Source: Sphingomonadaceae bacterium (GTDB lineage Bacteria > Pseudomonadota > Alphaproteobacteria > Sphingomonadales > Sphingomonadaceae). From it: 52,253 bases of DNA. A program made the translations under genes and the position numbers. The stretch spans positions 1-52,253 of the forward strand of contig CANGJI010000013.1 in the NCBI GenBank assembly GCA_947454135.1. The letters run 5' to 3'. The notes below the pieces were generated by a model. That model saw only the letters and a program-made list of their open reading frames with translations, made no database searches and was not told the DNA's origin. Within the stretch, counting starts at the first letter, position 1. Every line of letters starts with the position of its first letter. This document shows positions 25,330 to 33,906 of this stretch, one piece after another.

Positions 25330-26953
25330 GCGAGCCGATACCATGGCCAAGGGGCACAGCGATCCGCGCGTGTTGGGCCGGCACGCCTGTGTTCTGCGCT
25401 ACCTGCTCGATGATTTCGCGGCCTCGCAGCCTGATGCGGTCTATGCCGTGTTCGAGGATGGCACTTCGTGGACTTACGCAGAGCTTCGCGATCTCGTGGT
25501 GCGCAAGGCGGCGGGCCTCACGCGGCTCGGCGTCAAGCGCGGCGATCATGTTGCGGTGTGGCTGCCCAATGGGCGCGAGGCGCTCGTCACGTTCTACGCG
25601 ATCAACTACCTCGGCGGCGTGTTCGTGCCGTTCAACACGGCCTATCGCGGCTCGATCCTGGAGCATGTGCTGGCCAATTCCGATGCGACGGTGCTGGTGG
25701 CGCATGGCGGCTTGCTGGACCGGCTGGAGGGCGCCGATACAGCGGCTGTCACCACCATCGTCCAGCTCGGCGAGGGCACGGCACCGGCGCGCTTCACCGT
25801 CCATGCGTTTGATGCGGTGACCGGCGAGGAAGCCGAGCTGGCGCCTCTGGACCGGCCCATCGAGCCGTGGGACACGCAGTCGATCATCTACACCTCGGGC
25901 ACGACCGGACCTTCCAAGGGCGTCCTCTCATCCTACCTCCACCTTTATACCAACGCCGGGCCGGAAAGCTGGCACTTCGTCACCGGCAAGGACCGCTTCC
26001 TGGTCAACATGCCGGTGTTCCATATTGGCGGGCTGGGCATCCCGTTCGTGATGCTGGCGCGCGGCGGCTCGATCGCGCTGATGGAGAACTTCTCCACCGA
26101 CACCTTCTGGGACTTCGTGAAGCGCACCGGCTGCACGGTGGTGTTCCTCCTGGGCGTGATGGCAACCTTCCTGATCAAGCGCCCGCCGGGGCCGGAAGAC
26201 CGCGATCATGGGGTGACGAAGGCCTTCATGGTGCCACTCACCGAAGCGGCGGGCGCGTTCCACGAACGCTTCGGGATCGACGTCTACACCATCTTCAACA
26301 TGACCGAGATTTCCTCGCCCATCGTCTCGGAGCCCAATCCGGTGAAGCTGGGCACCTGCGGCAAGGTCCGTCCCGGGGTTGATGTCAGGCTCGTCGATGC
26401 CAACGACTGCGAAGTGCCCATCGGCACGGTGGGCGAGATGATCGTACGCACCGACCGGCCCTGGGCGATGAACAGCGGCTATCACAAGAACCCCGAAGCG
26501 ACCGCGAAGGCCTGGCGCAACGGCTGGTTCCACACCGGCGATGCGTTCCGCTGCGATGCGGAGGGATATTTCTATTTCGTCGACCGCGTGAAGGACGCGA
26601 TCCGCCGGCGCGGGGAGAATATCTCCTCCTTCGAGGTGGAAAGCGATGTCACTGCGCACCCCGATGTGCGCGAGGCAGCGGTGATCGGCGTGCCGAGCGA
26701 GTATTCGGAAGACGAAGTGATGGCCGTGATTGCCCCGGTGCCGGGCGCGAGCATCGACCCGGTCGCGCTCTCGGAATTCCTCGCCGCGCGGATGCCCTAC
26801 TTCATGGTGCCGCGCTATATCCGCGTGCTGCCCGAACTGCCCAAGACACCGACGGCCAAGGTGATGAAGGCCGAACTGCGCAGCGAGGGGATAACGCCCG
26901 ATACGTGGGACCGCGAGAAGGCGGGGATGCGGCTGAAGAAGGAAAAGCTCTGA
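25322..26953 (+). CDS. ATP-dependent acyl-CoA ligase (AMP-forming)
   Basis: This 543-residue enzyme activates a carboxylic acid to its CoA thioester. Motifs are IIYTSGTTGPSKGVLSS (phosphate loop, around residue 190), FNMTEISSPI, GWFHTGDAFRCDAEGYFYFVDR, and the C-terminal lysine region KTPTAKVMKAEL. It resembles crotonobetaine/carnitine-CoA ligase or cyclohexanecarboxylate-CoA ligase types, but the substrate is not predictable. The stop at 26951-26953 abuts the stop of the convergent P450 gene with no spacer. Confidence 0.93.
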   Translation: MAERADTMAKGHSDPRVLGRHACVLRYLLDDFAASQPDAVYAVFEDGTSWTYAELRDLVVRKAAGLTRLGVKRGDHVAVWLPNGREALVTFYAINYLGGVFVPFNTAYRGSILEHVLANSDATVLVAHGGLLDRLEGADTAAVTTIVQLGEGTAPARFTVHAFDAVTGEEAELAPLDRPIEPWDTQSIIYTSGTTGPSKGVLSSYLHLYTNAGPESWHFVTGKDRFLVNMPVFHIGGLGIPFVMLARGGSIALMENFSTDTFWDFVKRTGCTVVFLLGVMATFLIKRPPGPEDRDHGVTKAFMVPLTEAAGAFHERFGIDVYTIFNMTEISSPIVSEPNPVKLGTCGKVRPGVDVRLVDANDCEVPIGTVGEMIVRTDRPWAMNSGYHKNPEATAKAWRNGWFHTGDAFRCDAEGYFYFVDRVKDAIRRRGENISSFEVESDVTAHPDVREAAVIGVPSEYSEDEVMAVIAPVPGASIDPVALSEFLAARMPYFMVPRYIRVLPELPKTPTAKVMKAELRSEGITPDTWDREKAGMRLKKEKL

Positions 26954-28186
26954 TTACCAACTGACGTCGAGCTTTGTCAGCCCGCGGAACATGAAGCCTT
27001 CCTGGCGCCATTCGGCGCTGGCAGCGTCAATCTGCAGTTGCGGGAAGCGCGAGACGAGCGACTTCAGCGCAATCTCGCCTTCCAGCCGCGCCAGTTCCGC
27101 GCCGACGCAGAAGTGGATGCCGCCGCCGAACGAGAGGTGCTTGGGCCCCTTGCGGGTGATGTCGAAGCGGTCAGGTTCGTCGAACACGCCGGGATCGCGG
27201 TTCCCGGCGGCCACCAGCGTCAACACGCGTTCGCCCGCGCGGATCGTCTTTCCGCCCACTTCGGTATCGCGAAAGGCGGTGCGGTTGGTGCCGACGAGCG
27301 AGCTTTCGTAGCGCAGGATTTCCTCGGTTGCGGATTCGGCGAGGCTGGGATCGGCGACCAGCTTGGCCCACTGATCGGGGAACTTGGCGAGGCTGAGCAG
27401 CCCGTTGCCGATCATGTGCGCGGTCGTCTCGAACCCAGCACCGAACAGGCCGATGGCGACTGTGGCGATCTCGTGGTCGCTGAGCGGGCCGTTCTCGTCA
27501 CGCGCGTTGCACAGCGCGGTGGCAAGATAGTCGCGCGGGTTCCGGCGGCGGTCGGCGATGACCGCGCCGAAGAAGTCCATCAGGAAATCCATCTGCCGGT
27601 TGGCAAGGCCCAGTTCGGCGTCCGAAAACGCGCGCATCTCGAACACCACGAAGCTGTCGGAGATGGCCTGGTTGAGCGCGGCCAGAATGTCGTCGCTCGC
27701 TTCCTCGGGCGAGAGGCCGAGCATGTCGCACATCACCAGCGTCGGGAAACGGTAGGCGAACTGGTGGATCACTTCCATCCGGCCCTGATCCGAGACCGCG
27801 TCGAGCAGCCGGTCGGCGACTGCCTGCACGCGCGGGCGCATCTCGATCACGCGCCGCGCCGTCAGCGCCTGCGTGACGAGGCCGCGCACACGGGTGTGGC
27901 GCGGCGGATCCTGATAGAGGAAGATTTCCGAAAGCCAGCGATAGGCCGAATGCGACAGGACATCGAAGTCCGGCCCGTAGAACAGGCGGATGTTCGAGAG
28001 GAAATCGCCTTGCCCGAAGTTCGTGCGGTCCATGAGGATCGCGCGGACGTCGTCGTAGCGGGTGGCGATCCAGAACCCGAGCGGTGAGAAATGCATCGGC
28101 TCTGCATCGCGCAGCGCCTTGAAGATCGGATAGGGATCGCGCTTGAGCTGCGGATCAGTCAGGTCGAACCGCAGCTCAGCGCTCAT
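26954..28186 (-). CDS. Cytochrome P450 (bacterial CYP)
   Basis: This soluble 410-residue P450 probably hydroxylates a hydrophobic substrate. The I-helix motif AGFETTAHMIG, the EXXR helix (EEILRYESS), and the haem-binding loop FGGGIHFCVGAELARLEG with Cys360 are all present. It lies 25 bases downstream of the TonB receptor on the same strand, so uptake and first oxidation are probably co-transcribed. No ferredoxin or ferredoxin reductase gene is adjacent, so redox partners must be elsewhere. Confidence 0.95.
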   Translation of the reverse strand: MSAELRFDLTDPQLKRDPYPIFKALRDAEPMHFSPLGFWIATRYDDVRAILMDRTNFGQGDFLSNIRLFYGPDFDVLSHSAYRWLSEIFLYQDPPRHTRVRGLVTQALTARRVIEMRPRVQAVADRLLDAVSDQGRMEVIHQFAYRFPTLVMCDMLGLSPEEASDDILAALNQAISDSFVVFEMRAFSDAELGLANRQMDFLMDFFGAVIADRRRNPRDYLATALCNARDENGPLSDHEIATVAIGLFGAGFETTAHMIGNGLLSLAKFPDQWAKLVADPSLAESATEEILRYESSLVGTNRTAFRDTEVGGKTIRAGERVLTLVAAGNRDPGVFDEPDRFDITRKGPKHLSFGGGIHFCVGAELARLEGEIALKSLVSRFPQLQIDAASAEWRQEGFMFRGLTKLDVSW

Positions 28187-28211
28187 CGTCTTGTCCCTTG
28201 GCTTCAGATCG

Positions 28212-30473
28212 TCAGAAATTCATCCCCAGCGTCACGCCGTAGGTACGCGGCGGGGCGACCGAGCCGACGCGGACGCTGCTGAACAGCGGGGCGGTGATGA
28301 TGTTGTTGGTGATGACGAGCTTGTTGGCGAGGTTGCGGCCCCAGACGTCGACATAATACTTGTCGTTCGCGGGGGTAAACCGGAGCCCGGCATTGATCAT
28401 CGCGTAGGGCGCCTGCGTCGCGTCGGCGTTGTTGAACTCGGTGAAATAGACGCGGTCCTGCCAGTTCACTTCGCCGCGGGCGGTCAGCTTGCCGACAGTG
28501 CCCAGCGGGATGTCGTAATCAGCACCGGCGCGGAACGAGAATTCCGGCGCGTTCTGGAGGCGGTTGCCAGCCACGCTGATCTGCTTGAAGCCCTGGCGGT
28601 AGTCGCCGGTGGTGAACTTGCGGTACTTGGCGTTGAGGTAGGTGCCGAACAGTTCGAGCGTCAGGCCCGGCAGCGGCTTGGCCTTGAGTTCGGCCTCGAT
28701 GCCGTAGTTGCGTGCCGAGGCGGCGTTGACCGTGGTAACGACGCTGGTCGCATCGACGAAGCCGACCTGAAGATCGGTGTAGTCCATGTAGAACGCGGCG
28801 AGGTTGGCCTGCAGCTTGCGGTCCGCCGTCGCGGTCTTGAGGCCGATTTCGTAGCTCCAGACATACTCGGGGTTGATCACGTCGTTGCGCGAGCCGACGT
28901 TGATGACGCCCGACTTGAAGCCGCGCGTGACCGAGGCATAGAGCAGCGTGCTGTCATTGGCCTGATAGTTCAGCGTGACCGTGGGGGTGAAGGCGTTCCA
29001 GCTCTTCGCCTTGTCGGTGTTGACGCTGCCGAGGAAGTCGAACGTGCCGACGCCCTTGCGCTTTTCATGGCTGAAGCGGCCACCGGCAGTGATCTTGAAC
29101 TTGTCGGTCAGCGCGTAAGTGGCCTGCGCATAGAAGCCCAGCGCGTCGATGGTGACGGTGCCGTTCTGCAGGTAGTTGAAGCTGTCGAACGCGTTGTCGG
29201 GAACGACCGGCGGCACCTGACCGGCGAGCTTGAGCAGCACCGCGAGGTTGGTCAGCGGCACGCGCACTTCGCCGTAGAGCTTTTCGTGGAAGTAGTTCGC
29301 GCCGAACAGGATATCGAGCTTGTCGGTCTTGTAGTTGCCGACGAACTCCTGGCTGAAGCTCTTGCTGTCCTCGATGTAGTTGTTCTGGCCGAACATGTTG
29401 GCATCGGACGCGTCAAGGTCGTCGCGGTTGAAGCGCTTGAACTTGTGGTACGAGGTGATCGACTTCAGATCGAGGTCGCCCTGGTTCCAGTCGATCGTGC
29501 CGGTGAAGCTGTAGCCATGGCGCTGGTTGAGCGGCTCCTGATCCGACCAGATGTTGCGGATGTTGGCGGGCTTGCCCGCAGCGGCGGCGACCGTGAACAG
29601 CGACTTGCCGCCGAGGATCGAGCCCAGCAGGTTTTCCGGCGCGACCGTCGGGCCGAAGTAGTGGAACGCGTAGTTGCTGTCGTCTTCGTTGAAGTACTCG
29701 CCCGAAAGGGTGACTTCGAGGTCTTCCGAAGGCTTGGCAACGATCGTGCCGCGCACGGCATAGGCGTTGCGGTCGTCGATCTGGCGGCCGGTGAACTCGT
29801 TGATGCCGTAGCCGTCACGCTTGTCGAACTTGGCGCTGACGCGCGCCATCAGCTTGTCGCCCGCAATCGGCCCGCCGACCGCGCCTTCGAGCGCGATGGC
29901 GTTGTAGTTGCCATAGCTCGCGCGCAGGTAGCCATCGAGATGGTCGGTCGGCTTTTTGGTGATGAGGTTGATCGCGCCCGCCGTTGCGCCGCGGCCATAG
30001 AGCGTGCCCTGCGGCCCGCGCAGCACTTCGACGCGCTCCAGATCGTAGAAGCCGGAAAGCTGCGCGGCGGGGCGGGCGATCTGCGCGCCATCCTGCAGGA
30101 AGGCAACGCCGCCGTCTGCGCCAAGGTCGATCGAGGTGAGGCCGATGCCGCGGATGAAGATGCGGTTCACGCCGAACTGGTCACCCACCGAGAGGTTGGG
30201 GATCGCGGTGGCGAGCGAGGCGACGTCCTTCACGCCGCCGACGCCGAGATCGGCGGCCGAGACGGCGGAGACCGAGGCGGCGACCTTGGACAGCGATTCC
30301 GAGCTGCGCGTGGCAGTCACGACGATATCGGCGATGCCTTCGGTCGGCGGCGGCGTCGTGGCTTCCTCGGCCATCGCGGGCGCGGCGACAAGTGCGGTAC
30401 CGGCAAGCAGCAGCGCCAGCGCGCTGCGGCGAACTGCGGAATCGACACGAATCGAAAGGTGGCGGCGAACCAT
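28212..30473 (-). CDS. TonB-dependent outer-membrane receptor
   Basis: From ATG 30473 (MVRRHLSIRVDSAVRR) this is a 753-residue receptor: signal peptide to about residue 35, a TonB box-like IADIVVTATR, plug domain (SVSAVSAADL, RIFIRGIGL, VEVLRGPQGTLYGRGATAGA), and a 22-strand barrel ending in VTLGMNF with the required terminal Phe. Sphingomonads use many such receptors for hydrophobic carbon sources rather than siderophores; the BVMO/P450 context supports that. A GAGGGGA precedes the start; the frame is open to 30515 without support. Confidence 0.94.
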   Translation of the reverse strand: MVRRHLSIRVDSAVRRSALALLLAGTALVAAPAMAEEATTPPPTEGIADIVVTATRSSESLSKVAASVSAVSAADLGVGGVKDVASLATAIPNLSVGDQFGVNRIFIRGIGLTSIDLGADGGVAFLQDGAQIARPAAQLSGFYDLERVEVLRGPQGTLYGRGATAGAINLITKKPTDHLDGYLRASYGNYNAIALEGAVGGPIAGDKLMARVSAKFDKRDGYGINEFTGRQIDDRNAYAVRGTIVAKPSEDLEVTLSGEYFNEDDSNYAFHYFGPTVAPENLLGSILGGKSLFTVAAAAGKPANIRNIWSDQEPLNQRHGYSFTGTIDWNQGDLDLKSITSYHKFKRFNRDDLDASDANMFGQNNYIEDSKSFSQEFVGNYKTDKLDILFGANYFHEKLYGEVRVPLTNLAVLLKLAGQVPPVVPDNAFDSFNYLQNGTVTIDALGFYAQATYALTDKFKITAGGRFSHEKRKGVGTFDFLGSVNTDKAKSWNAFTPTVTLNYQANDSTLLYASVTRGFKSGVINVGSRNDVINPEYVWSYEIGLKTATADRKLQANLAAFYMDYTDLQVGFVDATSVVTTVNAASARNYGIEAELKAKPLPGLTLELFGTYLNAKYRKFTTGDYRQGFKQISVAGNRLQNAPEFSFRAGADYDIPLGTVGKLTARGEVNWQDRVYFTEFNNADATQAPYAMINAGLRFTPANDKYYVDVWGRNLANKLVITNNIITAPLFSSVRVGSVAPPRTYGVTLGMNF

Positions 30474-30519
30474 GATTAATCCCCTCATCCCTCGCAGCTT
30501 TGAAACTGCGTGCATTTTT

Positions 30520-30539
30520 TATCTACTGGCGCGTAGATA
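30520..30539. promoter_or_regulatory. Strong palindromic operator between the TonB receptor and BVMO genes
   Basis: TATCTAC (30520-30526), spacer TGGCGC, GTAGATA (30533-30539): a perfect 7-bp inverted repeat. It lies in the divergent promoter region, 47 bases from the receptor start and 46 from the BVMO start. The size suits a TetR dimer; the TetR at 24652 is the nearest candidate. Confidence 0.6.
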
Positions 30540-30584
30540 CAGGTTCCGTTAGGTAGATGGCAAGTGATATTGAGGGAGAGTGGC

Positions 30585-32561
30585 TTGACCACGCTGAAAA
30601 AGGAGCACCCGGTGCCGGCTGCAGCTGTGACCGGGGCCGATTCCGTGGACCTGTCCGCACTGGCGGCGGATCCCGCTGCGCTGCGCGCAGCACTCGCCGA
30701 AGCGGATGCCGCGACGCTGATGCTCGTGCTGGTGCAGCTGACGGGCGATCACGGCCTGCTCGAACGCGCTCGCCCGCACATCACCGGGCCGATGAACTAT
30801 CACGAGGCGATGCCCGAAGACCTGCGCGCGGAAATCCGCCAGCGGCTGGCGGATACGCTGCTGGACTACGCCCGGACCGGCCGTCCGCTGCCGCCGCTGC
30901 CGGAGGGTGATTTCCTGCAGGACATGCTCTCGACCGCGGTCGGCGAACATGTCAGTGCCGACTATACCGCGATGATGCGCGAGGATCTCGAAGCCGCCCA
31001 GCCCGATCCGCGCGGGCTGATCTGGCGCAAGCGCCCCGAACCTGCTGCGCTCGAACACTTCCCGGTGGTGATCATCGGCGCGGGCATGTCGGGCGTCTGC
31101 GCCGCGATCCGGCTGGGGCAGGCAGGCATTCCCTTCACGCTGATCGAGAAGAACGCGGCAGTCGGCGGCAGCTGGTATGAAAACTTCTATCCCGGCTGCG
31201 GGGTCGATACGCCCAACCACTTCTATTCCTACTCGTTCGAGCTGAACCACGAATGGTCGCACTTCTTCGCCAAGCGCGACGAGCTGTGGACCTACTTCGA
31301 GCGTGCGACCGACAAGTACGGCATCCGCGAGCATATCCGCTTCGAGACGGAGGTGACTGCCGCGACCTATGATGGCGCGACCGGCACCTGGGACGTTGCC
31401 ACGCGTGACGGATCGGGCGCGGTGACGCACATCAAGGCGCGTGCGGTGATCTCGGCGGTGGGCGTGCTCAACCGGCCCAAGTTGCCGGAGATCGAGGGCC
31501 GCGAGACCTTTGCCGGCCCCGCGGTCCATACCGCGCAGTGGCAGGAGGGGCTGGACCTCAAGGGCAAGCGCGTGGTGATGATCGGCACCGGCGCTTCGGG
31601 CCAGCAGGTCGGCCCGACGATTGCGCCCGATGTCGCCAAGCTCACCATTCTCCAGCGCTCGCCGCACTGGGTGGTGCCCAATCCCAATTACTTCGCCGAA
31701 GTGTCCGAGGGCATGAAGTGGGTGCTCGCCCACGTGCCGTTCTTCGCGCGGTGGTACCGGTTCCAGCTGTTCTGGGCCTTTGCCGATGGGCTCCACGCCT
31801 CGTTGCAGGTCGATCCGGCGTGGGACGATGGCGGCAAGTCGATCAACCAGGTCAATGCGCGCCACCGCACCTTCATGGAGCGCTTCCTGCGCTCAAAGCT
31901 GGGGGACCGCGAGGATCTCATCGCCAAGTGTACGCCGAGCTATCCTCCCTATGGCAAGCGCATCCTCGTCGACAACAACTGGTACGAGATGCTGCTGCGG
32001 CCCAATGTCGAGCTGCTGACGGGCGGGATCGCGAAGATCGTTCCTGAAGGCGTGGTGATGGCGGACGGCACTCTGGTCGAAGCCGACGTGATCATCTACG
32101 CGACCGGTTTCCAGGCCAGCAAGATGCTCGCCCCGATGACCATTCTGGGCGAAGGCGGGCGCGATCTGCACGCTGTCTGGGGGCCCGATGATGCGACGGC
32201 CTATCAGGGGACGATGGTTCCGGGCTTTCCCAACTTCTTCATGCTCATGGGGCCCAATACCGGGCTCGCACATGGCGGGAACGTCATCTTCATCACCGAA
32301 TGCCAGATGCGCCTCATCCTCACCGCGCTGCGCGAAGTGCTGGAAACCGGCGCCAAGGCGATCGACGTGACTCCTGCGGCGCATGATGCCTATGTCGCCG
32401 ATGTCGACGAGCGCCACGCGCGGATGGTCTGGACCCACAAGGGCCTCACCAACTGGTATCGCAACGATGCGGGCCGCGTCTTCGCGTTGCTGCCCTATCG
32501 CCTCGTCGACTACTGGAAGATGACGAAGACCTTCAAGCATGAGGATTTCAGCCTGACATGA
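30585..32561 (+). CDS. Baeyer-Villiger monooxygenase (HAPMO-like, with N-terminal extension)
   Basis: The enzyme inserts oxygen next to a ketone to give an ester or lactone, using FAD and NADPH. With a TTG start at 30585 there are 658 residues. The first 155 form an extension like that of 4-hydroxyacetophenone monooxygenase. GAGMSG (165-170) binds FAD, the fingerprint FAGPAVHTAQW (309-319) fits FxGxxxHxxxW, and GTGASG (334-339) binds NADPH. A GTG at 30564 begins a longer frame, but GGGAG at 30574-30578 lies inside it, six bases ahead of the TTG, which decides the start. It overlaps the esterase gene by ATGA. Confidence 0.9.
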   Translation: MTTLKKEHPVPAAAVTGADSVDLSALAADPAALRAALAEADAATLMLVLVQLTGDHGLLERARPHITGPMNYHEAMPEDLRAEIRQRLADTLLDYARTGRPLPPLPEGDFLQDMLSTAVGEHVSADYTAMMREDLEAAQPDPRGLIWRKRPEPAALEHFPVVIIGAGMSGVCAAIRLGQAGIPFTLIEKNAAVGGSWYENFYPGCGVDTPNHFYSYSFELNHEWSHFFAKRDELWTYFERATDKYGIREHIRFETEVTAATYDGATGTWDVATRDGSGAVTHIKARAVISAVGVLNRPKLPEIEGRETFAGPAVHTAQWQEGLDLKGKRVVMIGTGASGQQVGPTIAPDVAKLTILQRSPHWVVPNPNYFAEVSEGMKWVLAHVPFFARWYRFQLFWAFADGLHASLQVDPAWDDGGKSINQVNARHRTFMERFLRSKLGDREDLIAKCTPSYPPYGKRILVDNNWYEMLLRPNVELLTGGIAKIVPEGVVMADGTLVEADVIIYATGFQASKMLAPMTILGEGGRDLHAVWGPDDATAYQGTMVPGFPNFFMLMGPNTGLAHGGNVIFITECQMRLILTALREVLETGAKAIDVTPAAHDAYVADVDERHARMVWTHKGLTNWYRNDAGRVFALLPYRLVDYWKMTKTFKHEDFSLT

Positions 32562-33775
32562 GCGCCATTGCCGTTGAGCTTGCCGATGGCCGCACCATTT
32601 CGGGCCACTGCGATCCCCAGTTCACCGGCGTGCTCGCCGAGTTCCGCCGCAATTTCGAGGAGCGCAAGGAAGTCGGCGCGAGCGTCGCGATTACGCATCA
32701 TGGCCGCACGGTGGTCGATCTCTGGGGCGGCATCGCCAAGCCCGAAACGGGCGAGGCCTGGGGCCGCGATACCATCGGGATCGTCTATTCCTGCACCAAG
32801 GCGGCAACGGCGCTGTGCCTGCACATGCTCGTCGATCAGGGCAAGGTTTCCTACGAAACGCGGGTTGGCGAAATCTGGCCCGAGTTCGCTAGCGGCGGCA
32901 AGGAAGCGACCACGGTCGGCATGATGCTGGCGCATACTTCGCCGGTGCCCCATGTGCGCGAGGCGATCCGCAAGGGCGGCCTCGCGGATTGGGACTACAT
33001 GACCGCGCGCGTCGCCGCGGAACCGGCCCACTGGGAGCCGGGGACGCGGCAGGGCTATCACGGCCTCACGTATGCGTGGACGGTCGGCCAGCTCGTCCGC
33101 CTCGTCGCCGGGATGCCGATGGGCGCGTATTTCCGCGAGAACGTCGCGGGTCCGCTCGGGCTCGATTTCCACATCGGCCTGCCGGAAAGCGAGGAGGGCC
33201 GCGTCGCGCCGATGATCGCGGCCGATCCGGCGGAAGTGAACTTCGCCTCGGACTTCTTCCGCAAGGCGACCACGGAGCCGGGGAGCCTCCCCAACCTCTT
33301 CCTCACCAACCAGGGCGGCGCGAACTTCAACTCGCGCGAGATCCATGCAGCTGAAATCGGCAGCGCCAACGGCATTACCAATGCGCGCGGCCTTGCCGGG
33401 ATGTATGCCTCACTGGCGAATGGCGGCGGCAAGCTGGTCTCGGCCGACCGCGTCCACCGCATGGGCCGCGTCTCCGCCGCGACGCAGAGCGATGCCGTGC
33501 TGTGCCAGCCGATGCGTTTCGCGATGGGCTTCATGGCAGCCACCGACAACCGGGCGACCGGCGGCGACAGCCTGATCCTGGGCGAAAGCGCGTTCGGCCA
33601 TGTCGGCATGGGCGGCAGCGTCGGATTTGCCGATCCGGGGCAGGGGCTCAGCATGGGCTACACGATGAACCGGATGGGTGCGGGCATCCTCGTCAACGCG
33701 CGCGGACAGGCCCTGATCGATGCGGCTTACCGCGCCGTGGGCATGACCTCTGACGCCAGCGGAGCGTGGCGTTAG
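32558..33775 (+). CDS. Beta-lactamase-fold serine esterase (EstB/class C-like)
   Basis: This 405-residue hydrolase has the SxxK motif SCTK (Ser78, Lys81), the tyrosine motif YHGLT (Tyr167), and a C-terminal FGHVGMGGSVG loop that takes the KTG position. Such proteins hydrolyse esters rather than beta-lactams. The ATGA overlap with the Baeyer-Villiger gene suggests that it cleaves the ester product: ketone to ester to alcohol plus acid. No signal peptide is seen, so it acts in the cytoplasm. Confidence 0.88.
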   Translation: MSAIAVELADGRTISGHCDPQFTGVLAEFRRNFEERKEVGASVAITHHGRTVVDLWGGIAKPETGEAWGRDTIGIVYSCTKAATALCLHMLVDQGKVSYETRVGEIWPEFASGGKEATTVGMMLAHTSPVPHVREAIRKGGLADWDYMTARVAAEPAHWEPGTRQGYHGLTYAWTVGQLVRLVAGMPMGAYFRENVAGPLGLDFHIGLPESEEGRVAPMIAADPAEVNFASDFFRKATTEPGSLPNLFLTNQGGANFNSREIHAAEIGSANGITNARGLAGMYASLANGGGKLVSADRVHRMGRVSAATQSDAVLCQPMRFAMGFMAATDNRATGGDSLILGESAFGHVGMGGSVGFADPGQGLSMGYTMNRMGAGILVNARGQALIDAAYRAVGMTSDASGAWR

Positions 33776-33871
33776 CGGTAAAGCGCCCCTAGGCAATTTC
33801 CCTATCAGGCAATGGTTTGACACAGGGACTGGATAATAAGTTGTCGCCAGAACGGCACTATACGCGCTAAT

Positions 33872-33885
33872 GTTACCTAGGTGAC
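33872..33885. promoter_or_regulatory. Near-palindrome before the SARP/TolB/TPR regulator
   Basis: GTTACCTAGGTGAC is symmetric except at one base pair. It ends 21 bases before the ATG at 33907. It may be an autoregulatory operator or part of the promoter; no factor is assigned. Confidence 0.3.
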
Positions 33886-33906
33886 AGGGGCGGGCACAAG
33901 ATTCGC

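Noticed and set aside
28143..30479. Long plus-strand open frame (about 780 codons) opposite the TonB receptor
   Set aside because: It is the antisense shadow of a well-supported receptor; the composition is Val/Glu/Asp/Arg-biased and no motif is seen.
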